DNA from: CAZJCK01 sp964544635
GTDB lineage: Bacteria; Zixibacteria; MSB-5A5; GN15; FEB-12
DNA: 17,574 bases
Assembly: GCA_964544635.1 (NCBI GenBank)
Contig: CAZJCK010000065.1
Span: 1 to 17,574, forward strand
Reading direction: 5' to 3'
Positions 1-6,926 of this stretch are shown piece after piece; position 1 is the stretch's first letter; each line of letters begins with the position of its first letter. The notes beneath the pieces were generated by a model. The model was not told the DNA's origin and searched no databases. It was given only the letters and a program-made list of their open reading frames with translations. The position numbers and the translations under genes were made by a program.

Positions 1-29
1 CCCTGCGGGACATTCTGGCCTACACGTAA
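1..29 (+). CDS. Possible 3' end of an upstream plus-strand gene (partial)
   Basis: The frame starting at base 3 reads LRDILAYT and then stops with TAA at 27-29. Only eight codons are visible, so no function can be assigned. It is plausible because a hairpin with a T-run on the same strand follows about 35 bases later, and because the minus-strand gene that ends at 63 would then converge with it. It could equally be non-coding sequence read by chance. Confidence 0.3.
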
Positions 30-31
30 CT

Positions 32-88
32 TCGCCCCGGGGCGACGTGAACGCCAAACGGTTTACGCCAAGTCGCCCTGGCGTTTTT
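32..88 (+). terminator. Candidate terminator region between convergent genes
   Basis: There are two hairpins here. A perfect 14-base palindrome of TCGCCCC and GGGGCGA lies at 32-45. A 6-bp stem of ACGCCA and TGGCGT lies at 65-84 with an 8-base loop, followed by TTTT. The second has the form of a short rho-independent terminator for plus-strand transcripts. It overlaps the last codons of the minus-strand zinc-ribbon gene. The stem is short, so confidence is low. Confidence 0.35.
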
Positions 89-1520
89 CGAAGGTGATGG
101 CGTTGATGATCGTGTCGACGTAGAAGTAGCTCTGGGGCGCGAACGGGACGTAGAACAACTTCACGTCGGTCGGATGGAAATCGTCGATCGCTTTGTCGGG
201 GCCGATCGCGGCCGAGCGGCTTTCGATCATACGACGGTGGATGATGATATTGGCCAGCACCTTCGCCTCCGACAACGGCAGCGAAGCCGAGCGGAACCGC
301 TCGTCGAACCGTTCCAGACCGCCAAGGTCAAACTGCGGTTTCGCCACCGACATCCGTTTGGCCAGTCGGAACATCGCCTCGAAGTCGGGCATCCGGAAAG
401 CGGGAATGACCATCCACTCGGAGCGATACATGCCGCCGAACATCTGGCGGATCATACCCTGACTTACCTCAGGCATCTTGAGCGCCCAGAACGGGAACTG
501 GGGGGCATGTTTGGTTGGGTCGGCCGCAAAGCTGATCTCCGACACCGGGTGGCCCGGTTCGATCGACGCCACACTCTGGCAGTTCCTGCAAATATAGACC
601 ACCGACTTGTCGTCGGGAAGATCGATGCCGCAGTTGGCGCAGCGATGGAAGACGACATCAAGCTTACCGAACGTAATGTTGGGCGGCGGGCCCGACTCAC
701 TGTCGGGAGCGTCGGACAACGTCCCGAACCCCTCTCGCCCCGGCTCCATGACTGTCCCGGTGGCGCCATCGACAACGAACCGTCGGCGGCCCTCATCGTA
801 CGTCTCCACCACGTGGTACGGATAATAAACAATGGCGAACGTAGGGTGGTACAGCTCGGTGCGGTTTTTGCCGAAGTCGGCCATCTGGATGTTGCCGATT
901 GTCTTAATCGAGCGGTTGACGGTATCGGAGATTTCGTCGAGCGGTCGGGTGATGGTGAGGGAATCGAAATCCTCGGCGATCCGCTCTGCTGTGAACGGCA
1001 GCAGTTTGATGTATTGGGTGCGCATACCGATCGAGGCCGGGACACCGTCCATAGTAGTCGCTGCAGCTACCGTCAGATTGTACGGTGAGACGCGGATTTC
1101 AGTCTTGCGAGTCTCTGAGGTGACCTCGGTCGGCGTGCCGCCATCATAGCCGCCGCCGGCGTAGGCATCGTCGGAGACGATCACCCGTTTCTCGATCTTG
1201 TTGCGGACCCGCAGCAGGTGACCGTCGACTTTCCAGTATGGATAGTACACCGACTTGATCATCAGGTTACCGCCGGTGAGCGGCAGGTTGCTGGTCTTGA
1301 GGTAGCGGTCGATGTGGAAACGCAGCTCAGATTTTGGGACATCGGCAACAACCATCCAGGCGACCGGCATGTCGGGCATGACCAGGCGCAGGACCGAGCC
1401 GCAGTGTGAACAGCCGACGACAAAGAAGTCGTCGGCCAGTTCCAGTTCACCGCCGCAGCCGGGGCAACCGACCCCGATCGAAAAGCCGGCGTTATTCTTT
1501 CTTGTCGTTGTTGTCAGCAC
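63..1520 (-). CDS. Double zinc-ribbon protein, partner of the SPFH protein
   Basis: This 485-residue protein has no obvious signal peptide or membrane helix. Two four-cysteine zinc ribbons are visible: C19/C22 with C37/C40 (a TFIIB-like ribbon at the N-terminus) and C294/C297 with C311/C314. Tyrosine-rich strands recur: VYYPYW near 91, VYYPYH near 231 and LFYVPF near 455. The second is followed by a DGATG turn, suggesting a repeated beta-rich unit. The start is GTG at 1520, inside the end of the upstream SPFH gene (29-nt overlap). The next internal Met would remove the first ribbon, so this start is preferred although its ribosome site is weak. In Bacillus subtilis, ydjG (a TFIIB-type zinc-ribbon protein) sits near ydjI (an SPFH protein), which makes a YdjG-like role at the membrane a reasonable inference. 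Catalytic residues were not recognised. Confidence 0.85.
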   Translation of the reverse strand: MLTTTTRKNNAGFSIGVGCPGCGGELELADDFFVVGCSHCGSVLRLVMPDMPVAWMVVADVPKSELRFHIDRYLKTSNLPLTGGNLMIKSVYYPYWKVDGHLLRVRNKIEKRVIVSDDAYAGGGYDGGTPTEVTSETRKTEIRVSPYNLTVAAATTMDGVPASIGMRTQYIKLLPFTAERIAEDFDSLTITRPLDEISDTVNRSIKTIGNIQMADFGKNRTELYHPTFAIVYYPYHVVETYDEGRRRFVVDGATGTVMEPGREGFGTLSDAPDSESGPPPNITFGKLDVVFHRCANCGIDLPDDKSVVYICRNCQSVASIEPGHPVSEISFAADPTKHAPQFPFWALKMPEVSQGMIRQMFGGMYRSEWMVIPAFRMPDFEAMFRLAKRMSVAKPQFDLGGLERFDERFRSASLPLSEAKVLANIIIHRRMIESRSAAIGPDKAIDDFHPTDVKLFYVPFAPQSYFYVDTIINAITFEKRQGDLA

Positions 1521-2631
1521 CGTTTATCCGCTCACCACATTCACCGCAGAATTTCGAGCCAGGAAGGACGTCGGCACCGCAATGCGGGCAATCGACCTTG
1601 GCATCGAGTTTGGCACCGCACTCGAAGCAGAACTTGGCCTCGGACGGCAGGTCGGTCTTGCACGACGGGCAGCTGTTCAGGGTGATCATCTGGTGGCCGC
1701 AGCGGTAGCAGAAGCGCGACTGCTCGGGAGTATCGGTGTGGCATTTTGGACAGGTGACCGTTTCGACCGGTTCGCGGCGCAGTTCTTTCTGTTCCGGGGC
1801 GAAGACTTTGGCCATCATGCCGGGCATCATCATGCCGACCCCGGCCGCCACGCCGGCACCGGCGCCGGCGCCGGCGGTGCCGCCCGATCCGCCAAGGCCC
1901 TGGGCCATACCGAACTTGACGAATTTGTCGAGATCGCCGATGGCGCCCATGCCGGAGCGCTGGTCGATGATCTTCGATACCTCATCGGGTGGCGTGATCG
2001 AGGCGATGAAGAAATCTACCAGGTCCAGACCATACTTGAAGAACTCGTCTTTTACTATCCCCTTGAAGTCTTCGCTCAGCTCGGTGTAGACGGCCGGCAG
2101 GTTCAGAAGGGTGTCGAGACGTTCGCCCAGCAGGTCGTTGAGCCTTGCGATAATGACATCGCGGAGGTAGTCCTGAATATCCTCGGTGGTATAGCGCGAC
2201 TGCCGACCGACGATGGTGTTCAGAAAGAGCGCCGGGTTGGCAATCTTAATGGTGAAAGCGCCGTGGCCGCGCAGACGGATAAGGCCGAACTCGGAATCAC
2301 GGAAGGTGACCGGGTGCCTGGTGCCCCATTTGAGGTCGGTGAACACCTTGAGGTTGACGAAGTAGGCCTCGGCCCGGAAGGGGGACTCAAAGCCGAACGG
2401 GAACGACAGGAGCCGGGTCAGGATCGGGATGTTGAGGGTCGACAGGGTGTGCCGGCCGGTAGTAAACGAATCGGCCGCATGACCGTCCTTGAAGAATATA
2501 GCCATCTGGCTGTCGCGGACGATGAGCTGGGCGCCGAACTTGAAATCGGCCGAACCCTCCTGCGGGATACGGTGTATCATTTCCGTACCGGTGGGGTCAA
2601 CCCATTCAATAACTTCTATCAAGGTGGACAT
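1492..2631 (-). CDS. SPFH (band 7) domain protein with three C-terminal zinc ribbons, YdjI-like
   Basis: This is a 379-residue protein. Residues from about 5 to 235 look like the SPFH/band-7 fold of the 'virion core protein'/YdjI type, a family that assembles at membranes. A Gly/Ala/Met-rich linker at about 245-275 could be flexible or membrane-inserting. Three CxxC-14-CxxC-type ribbons follow at about 294-314, 321-341 and 348-368, each ending in FC-x-x-CG. The reading frame is open upstream to 2688, but ATG 2631 is chosen because GGGAGGT sits just in front of it (2636-2642) and the family starts with a similar sequence. Its 3' end overlaps the next zinc-ribbon gene, so the two are very likely cotranscribed and probably work together. 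In B. subtilis the YdjI group is linked to a PspA homologue and membrane stress; no pspA-like gene is visible here. Confidence 0.9.
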   Translation of the reverse strand: MSTLIEVIEWVDPTGTEMIHRIPQEGSADFKFGAQLIVRDSQMAIFFKDGHAADSFTTGRHTLSTLNIPILTRLLSFPFGFESPFRAEAYFVNLKVFTDLKWGTRHPVTFRDSEFGLIRLRGHGAFTIKIANPALFLNTIVGRQSRYTTEDIQDYLRDVIIARLNDLLGERLDTLLNLPAVYTELSEDFKGIVKDEFFKYGLDLVDFFIASITPPDEVSKIIDQRSGMGAIGDLDKFVKFGMAQGLGGSGGTAGAGAGAGVAAGVGMMMPGMMAKVFAPEQKELRREPVETVTCPKCHTDTPEQSRFCYRCGHQMITLNSCPSCKTDLPSEAKFCFECGAKLDAKVDCPHCGADVLPGSKFCGECGERINGADNNDKKE

Positions 2632-2635
2632 AAAA

Positions 2636-2642
2636 ACCTCCC
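2636..2642 (-). promoter_or_regulatory. Ribosome binding site that fixes the SPFH gene start
   Basis: On the minus strand GGGAGGT lies four bases before ATG 2631. This near-perfect Shine-Dalgarno sequence supports that start over the in-frame upstream start at 2688. Confidence 0.75.
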
Positions 2643-2796
2643 GTGAGCTGTTTAATTCATTTAGTATAGCATCGACCGGTTTATTCATCCGCTTTGCGGT
2701 AGACCGGCCGGATTGTATAAGGTTTGCACATCGGACGGTCAGGCTGTATGTTTGACCGGCCGCAAAAAAAGTGTCAATTGAAGTCAGGAAAGTGAT
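2643..2796. promoter_or_regulatory. Divergent promoter region between the SPFH operon and the PKD lipoprotein gene
   Basis: The two genes point away from each other, so both promoters must lie here or upstream. For the minus strand the best -10 is TATACT (complement of 2663-2668), about 30 bases before the ribosome site, with no convincing -35. For the plus strand, TTGCAC at 2724-2729 and TATGTT at 2747-2752 are 17 bases apart; TTGACC at 2752-2757 is another possible -35. AGGAA at 2786-2790 is a good ribosome site for ATG 2797. Individual boxes are weak matches. Confidence 0.4.
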
Positions 2797-4170
2797 ATGC
2801 GATTGAGAACCGCCCTGCCCGTTATTGCCCTCGCGATCATCGGCCTGGTACTCGGCCTGTCGGGCTGCGACGAACTGGTTACCGAAGAAATCATCGAAAC
2901 CGTGTTCGGAACCCCGCGTGCTGAATTCACCGCCGATAAGGAGTTCTGCTGCAACCCGCCGTGTACGGTACAGTTCTTTGAAGATACGTCATGGGGACGT
3001 CGCGACAGCCGGACCTGGACATTCGGCGACGGTGGAACAGATACCGTACCGAACCCGATCCATGTCTATGATTCTGCCGGCGCCTATACCGTCACGCTGG
3101 TTGTCGATGATTCCCAAATCGAGTGGCAGGACAGCGAACAGAAGAAACGCTTTATCATTGTCGGAAATTTTCTCGACAGCTTCATCGTCGACAGTACCGA
3201 GGGGTGTCTTGGTCTCGAGGTGACGTTCACGCCGATCTGGGGTGGCGCTATTGATACGTTCACGTGGGTGTTCGGTGACGGCGATACGGTGTCGGTCGAT
3301 ACGGCCGGGATTACGCACGTGTACGACAGTGTCGGACTGTTTGATGTGTCGTTGCACGTATCGGGCGATTGCGGGGTGGGTACGTACGGCAAAGCCGGCC
3401 TGATCCAGATCTACGACTGTCCGACGGTAGCGTTTGAATCGAGTGATACGGTCGGTTGCGCGCCGCTGACGGTTACTTTCTTTGATGCCACTGATCCTCT
3501 CCCCGACTCCACCCGGTGGGAGTTTACCAACGGCTTTGATACGGTGACACAGAATCCGGAGGTGACGTTTACGACTGCCGGGGTGTATGGTGTATCGCAA
3601 ACCGCTTGGCTGGGGGATGCGGTGACGACCGTTTCGGTCGACAGTTTTCTCACCGTATCCGACAGCACCAATGCCGCCTTCACGATGAGTACGTCGGCCG
3701 GCTGCCGGTCCGACTTCCAGCAGTTCCAGGTGCGATTTACCAATACCTCGGCCGGCGAACTTGACAGTGTACGATGGGATTTCGGAGACGGATTCGCGTC
3801 AACCGAGCTTGACCCGGTGCATGCCTTTACGACACCAGGGATCTATGAAGTGCTTCTGGAGGCGTTCGGGCCGTGCGGTAACGACGCCGCGATTGATTCG
3901 GTCATTTTCAGCGACACCCTGAATGCGGTACCGTTTACGACTTCAGCGGATACGGTGGTGCAGGGATCGAGTGTCGACTTCACCGACAATGTTACCGGTG
4001 TTGTGGTAAACAGGCGGTGGGCGTTTGGCGACGGATCGTCGGCCGACAACGCGCCGCCAAACCAGTCGCACTTGTACACCGAGGCCGGGACATTCCCGTG
4101 CACGCTGACGGTGACGAACACGTGTAATACGGTTGAGATTATCGATACGGTAGTGGTGACGGTGCCGTAG
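2797..4170 (+). CDS. Lipoprotein with five PKD repeats
   Basis: This 457-residue protein begins with a hydrophobic signal peptide and a lipobox L-S-G-C, so Cys24 should be lipidated and the rest lies outside the cytoplasm. Five PKD domains follow with very even spacing: their W-x-F-G-D-G cores start near residues 74, 157, 241, 327 and 408. Each ends in a Y/F-x-x-x-G-x-Y/F-x-V-type strand. The third core is changed to WEFTNG. Cysteines are common near the start of repeats and may form disulfides. PKD domains are beta sandwiches that usually mediate binding to polymers or proteins; no enzyme domain or C-terminal sorting signal is present. Asp25 follows the lipid Cys; in enterobacteria Asp at +2 favours inner-membrane retention, but the rule may not hold here. 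The gene stands alone between a divergent promoter region and a terminator. Confidence 0.9.
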   Translation: MRLRTALPVIALAIIGLVLGLSGCDELVTEEIIETVFGTPRAEFTADKEFCCNPPCTVQFFEDTSWGRRDSRTWTFGDGGTDTVPNPIHVYDSAGAYTVTLVVDDSQIEWQDSEQKKRFIIVGNFLDSFIVDSTEGCLGLEVTFTPIWGGAIDTFTWVFGDGDTVSVDTAGITHVYDSVGLFDVSLHVSGDCGVGTYGKAGLIQIYDCPTVAFESSDTVGCAPLTVTFFDATDPLPDSTRWEFTNGFDTVTQNPEVTFTTAGVYGVSQTAWLGDAVTTVSVDSFLTVSDSTNAAFTMSTSAGCRSDFQQFQVRFTNTSAGELDSVRWDFGDGFASTELDPVHAFTTPGIYEVLLEAFGPCGNDAAIDSVIFSDTLNAVPFTTSADTVVQGSSVDFTDNVTGVVVNRRWAFGDGSSADNAPPNQSHLYTEAGTFPCTLTVTNTCNTVEIIDTVVVTVP

Positions 4171-4197
4171 ACAGCAACACAAATGACGACAAAATAA

Positions 4198-4231
4198 GGC
4201 CCGGTCGCAGTTGCGGCCGGGCCGTGTTGTT
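4198..4231. terminator. Bidirectional rho-independent terminator
   Basis: An 11-bp stem pairs 4198-4208 (GGCCCGGTCGC) with 4213-4223, with one T-G wobble and the loop AGTT. The plus strand continues into GTGTTGTTT. On the minus strand the stem is followed by TTATTTT. It lies between the convergent lipoprotein gene and etfA and can end both. Confidence 0.85.
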
Positions 4232-4247
4232 TCAATCGGAACTAACG

Positions 4248-5210
4248 CTACTCAGCCAGTTCTTCCTTGAATCTCCTGGAGAGCGCCGGGACGATCTCAA
4301 AAGCGTCGCCAACGATACCGTAGGTGGCGACACTGAAGATGGGAGCGTCCTTATCTTTATTCACCGCCACGATGTACTGCGACGTGCGCATGCCGACGAG
4401 GTGCTGGATGGCGCCGGAGATACCGATTGCGAAGTAGAGCTTGGGATTGACGGTCTTGCCGGTCTGACCGACCTGGTGACTGTATTCAATCCAGCCGGCA
4501 TCGACGATGGCACGGGAAGCACCGAAGGCGGCGCCGAGGCTGTCGGCCAGTTCCTTGACCATCGGCAGATTTTCCGGCCCTTTCATGCCGCGGCCGGCCG
4601 ATACGATGACATCGGCCTCGGTCAGGTTGACGGCGCCGGCTGACTCGACCTTGCGCTCGACCACTTTAGTGCGGACGTTGACGGCATCGTCGCTGACCGA
4701 CTCGCTGACCACCTCCCCAGAACCATCCTGCGATTCCGGATAAATCTTCGGCCGGATGGTCACAAAGAAAGGACCGTCGCCATTGGCGGCGACGCGGGAG
4801 ACGGCGGCGCCACCGAAGTGGGAACGGGTGGCAATTGGCTGATCACCGTCGATCTCGACTTTCGAAACATCAGAAGCCATAGCGGCGCCGTGTTTGCCGG
4901 CCAGGCGGGCGAACAGCGCCTTGCCATAGAAAGTGGCGGGGCCGAGGACAACGTCGGGGCTGTGCTTCTCTAACAGTTCGGCGAGAGCCTTGACCCAGGC
5001 CTCGTCGTTGTAATACGTGAAGGCGCCGTTGGAGACAGCTAACACCTTGCCACCACCGCGTTTGGCCAGTTCTTCGGCGCCTGAAGAGGCATCCTCAGCA
5101 AAATAGGCGGTGAAGATATCGCCACCCAGCCCTTTGGCGGCTTCGATCAGTTCGTAGGTGGCGGAAACGGGCTTATTGTCCTTGTGTAAGGCAACGACCA
5201 ATATATTCAT
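4248..5210 (-). CDS. etfA: Electron transfer flavoprotein, alpha subunit
   Basis: At 320 residues this has the usual EtfA length. The N-terminal half is the Rossmann-like ETF domain (MNILVVALHK and onward, to about 190). The C-terminal FAD-binding domain shows the family signatures: SAGRGMKGPEN near 204-214, SR at 232-233, GQTGKTVNP at 248-256 and ISGAIQH at 264-270, then the QYIVAVNKDKDAPIF stretch. With EtfB it forms the FAD-carrying ETF heterodimer, taking electrons from acyl-CoA and other dehydrogenases to the membrane quinone pool. Normally etfB lies directly upstream; here 280 bases without a gene lie upstream and a divergent operon follows. The partner must be encoded elsewhere. A purine-rich ribosome site (GGAAGGA) lies about 12 bases before ATG 5210, a little far. 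Confidence 0.95.
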   Translation of the reverse strand: MNILVVALHKDNKPVSATYELIEAAKGLGGDIFTAYFAEDASSGAEELAKRGGGKVLAVSNGAFTYYNDEAWVKALAELLEKHSPDVVLGPATFYGKALFARLAGKHGAAMASDVSKVEIDGDQPIATRSHFGGAAVSRVAANGDGPFFVTIRPKIYPESQDGSGEVVSESVSDDAVNVRTKVVERKVESAGAVNLTEADVIVSAGRGMKGPENLPMVKELADSLGAAFGASRAIVDAGWIEYSHQVGQTGKTVNPKLYFAIGISGAIQHLVGMRTSQYIVAVNKDKDAPIFSVATYGIVGDAFEIVPALSRRFKEELAE

Positions 5211-5490
5211 AGACTTAGCACGTCCTTCCGGGATATTTACTTGTTGCCAGTCAACTAATTAGGCTCCAATATACGCGGCTGCCGTCAGGCTGGCAAGCCC
5301 CTCCGGGCGCCATTTTTCTCAAATGCACATCTGCTTCAAGTTTCACCATGCTGTGCCGACAATAATCAAAGGAAACCGGCGGTATCGATTGTGCAGACAG
5401 CGAGCAGCCGGCTACAGGCATAACTGGTAAGGAAACAGACCAACTTGAGACTCGAAGAAACATACTCTACCGAATAACAAGGATTGTCCC
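5211..5490. promoter_or_regulatory. Divergent intergenic region between etfA and the FHA operon
   Basis: These 280 bases must hold the promoters of etfA (minus) and of the signalling operon (plus). I found no strong sigma-70 pair. TTGCCA at 5244-5249 with CAATAT at 5267-5272 (17-base spacing), and TTGAGA at 5445-5450 without a good -10, are the best plus-strand candidates. AAGGA at 5479-5483 is the ribosome site of the FHA gene. A terminator-like hairpin lies at 5291-5317. No convincing gene lies here; short frames lack ribosome sites. Confidence 0.4.
5291..5317 (+). terminator. Terminator-like hairpin in the leader of the FHA operon
   Basis: TGGC (5291-5294) and GCCC (5297-5300) pair with GGGC (5305-5308) and GCCA (5309-5312) around the loop CTCC, with a two-A bulge, and TTTTT follows at 5313-5317. 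This has the form of a rho-independent terminator reading rightward, yet no plus-strand gene precedes it closer than the already terminated lipoprotein gene. It may be an attenuator, the end of a very short RNA, or chance. Confidence 0.4.
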
Positions 5491-6186
5491 ATGGCGGAGA
5501 TCATCGTCAAATTCGACAACAAGGTGATCGAAAGAATCGTCACCGAAAAGAAACGGCTGTCGATCGGCCGTACGCGCGATAACGATATCGTGCTGGAGAA
5601 CCGCGGCGTATCGCGCAAGCATGCATTCATCGAGCAAAACGACAATGCCGCTGTGGTAATGGACAACGAGTCGCTCAATGGAACCTTTGTGAATAATCGC
5701 AAGATCTCCGAAGAGATCCTGCGCAATGAAGATGTTATCACGATCGGTAAGTACAACCTGGTTTTTCACTCCCAGCCGACTCGCGAAACCGACGCGGGGG
5801 CGAACTTCGACGGAACCGTAGTGCTGAACACCAAGCAGCACCGTGAAATGGTCGAAAACGACAAGGCCGAGCGGGCGGTTGTCGAAAGATACGGCGGCAG
5901 TGTCCTGGTCGGTGAAGAGAACGTCGAGTTCTCCGAGTTCCGTCTTGACCGCGACGTCACGACAATCGGCAAGGCGAAGTTCGTTCATGTCCGGGTCAAG
6001 GGCATGTTCCTGTCCGGTATCCAGACCAAGGTTACGCGCCAGCCGGACGGTTTCTCGATTGCTAATATCGGCAAGGCGGGAAAGACTCGTGTGAACGGTG
6101 AGCCGGTAGAAGAGGTACTGTTGCGCAACGGTGACCTGATTACGGTTGGAAAGTCGACGTTTAAGTTTGTGGAAGGAACGAGATAA
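5491..6186 (+). CDS. FHA-domain protein, one canonical and one degenerate FHA
   Basis: This is a 231-residue protein without a signal or membrane segment. FHA domains bind phosphothreonine peptides. The first (residues 1-95) has the full recognition set: G26-R27, S41-R42-K43-H44 and N63-G64-T65 (SLNGTFVN), then the VITIG strand. A second FHA-like fold at about 145-230 keeps the beta-strand pattern (VTTIGKAKF, then RVNG, then GDLITVGKSTFKF) but has GK for GR and no SxxH, so it probably does not bind phosphopeptide in the normal way. The gene opens a three-gene operon; its TAA directly abuts the GTG of the phosphoesterase. As a Ser/Thr kinase ends the same operon, this is the natural reader or substrate of that kinase (inference). 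Confidence 0.9.
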   Translation: MAEIIVKFDNKVIERIVTEKKRLSIGRTRDNDIVLENRGVSRKHAFIEQNDNAAVVMDNESLNGTFVNNRKISEEILRNEDVITIGKYNLVFHSQPTRETDAGANFDGTVVLNTKQHREMVENDKAERAVVERYGGSVLVGEENVEFSEFRLDRDVTTIGKAKFVHVRVKGMFLSGIQTKVTRQPDGFSIANIGKAGKTRVNGEPVEEVLLRNGDLITVGKSTFKFVEGTR

Positions 6187-6915
6187 GTGAAACTGGCCCT
6201 GATATCGGATATCCATGCCAACCTGGAAGCCCTCACAGCCGTTTTGGACCACTGCACTGAGCAGGGGGCGAAACGAGTTCTCTGCCTGGGGGACGTCATC
6301 GGCTACGGCGCCAATCCAATCGAATGCCTCGACCTGGTGGCTCAGCGGTGTGAGGTCACGCTGATGGGCAACCACGAATATGCGGCGCTGGGGTTGGTAT
6401 CGACGGAGTCGTACAACGAGGTAGCCCGCGCGACCACCGAGTGGACGCGCGCCCTGCTCGACGATACGAAACGAGAGGCTCTGGCCGATCTGCCGCTGGA
6501 CCACAGCGACGGCGACATGTACTTCGTGCACGCCTCGCCGTTCGAACCGGACCGCTGGCACTACATCGTGTCGCCGGAGTCGGCGTTGCTGGCGTTTCAG
6601 CATCTTGATCAGCGACTCTGTTTTTTGGGTCATTCACATGTCCCGATGGTTTTTGAAGAAAATCCAAGCGGCCTGCCGTACTGTTATCCGGCGGAGTCGT
6701 TCGTCATACACGATGAGAAACGTTACGTGGTGAATATCGGCTCGGTGGGACAACCCCGCGACAACGATCCGCGGGCCTCATATGCGATCGTCGATCTGGA
6801 GGCGCGGGAAGTGCTGTTTCACCGAGTAGCGTACGATATCTCGCTCACGCAACAGAGAATGGCCCAGGCTGATCTGCCGGAACCGCTGATCAGTCGCCTG
6901 GCCGTGGGGCGATAA
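6187..6915 (+). CDS. Calcineurin-like metallophosphoesterase (YfcE/LpxH-like fold)
   Basis: At 242 residues this is a typical small bacterial metallophosphoesterase. All five metal-binding blocks are present: D8-x-H10 in SDIHAN, G35-D36, G61-N62-H63-E64, H115 in FVHASP and G148-H149-S150-H151. These hold two metal ions that activate water for phosphoester hydrolysis. There is no signal peptide, so it acts in the cytoplasm. The start is GTG 6187, immediately after the FHA gene's TAA, with GGAAGGA about ten bases before it. The true substrate cannot be told from sequence; family members cleave nucleotides, cyclic nucleotides or phosphodiesters, and a few cleave phosphoproteins. Its place between an FHA protein and a kinase suggests signal removal, but this is inference: the usual PP2C phosphatase is not present here. 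Confidence 0.9.
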   Translation: MKLALISDIHANLEALTAVLDHCTEQGAKRVLCLGDVIGYGANPIECLDLVAQRCEVTLMGNHEYAALGLVSTESYNEVARATTEWTRALLDDTKREALADLPLDHSDGDMYFVHASPFEPDRWHYIVSPESALLAFQHLDQRLCFLGHSHVPMVFEENPSGLPYCYPAESFVIHDEKRYVVNIGSVGQPRDNDPRASYAIVDLEAREVLFHRVAYDISLTQQRMAQADLPEPLISRLAVGR

Positions 6916-6926
6916 GAGAGGCTGTC

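Noticed and set aside
174..1088. A 304-codon plus-strand frame opposite the double zinc-ribbon gene
   Set aside because: It is antisense to a protein with paired CxxC ribbons, is His/Arg-rich, and has no ribosome site.
1312..2646. A 444-codon plus-strand frame opposite the SPFH gene
   Set aside because: It is antisense to a gene with clear SPFH and zinc-ribbon domains. Its composition is that of a mirror frame in GC-rich DNA, it crosses two real genes, and no domain is recognisable.
5322..5429. A 35-codon plus-strand frame in the FHA operon leader
   Set aside because: It follows the TTTTT run without a ribosome site and its product has no typical leader-peptide feature such as repeated regulatory codons.
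5251..5463. A 70-codon minus-strand frame whose start resembles a lipoprotein signal (VAGC)
   Set aside because: It has no ribosome site, has an unusual composition for this genome, and the resemblance is limited to the first 20 residues.
5467..6633. A 388-codon minus-strand frame opposite the FHA and phosphoesterase genes
   Set aside because: It spans two well-supported genes in antisense and is rich in Arg, His and Val, as expected for a shadow frame; no motif is seen.
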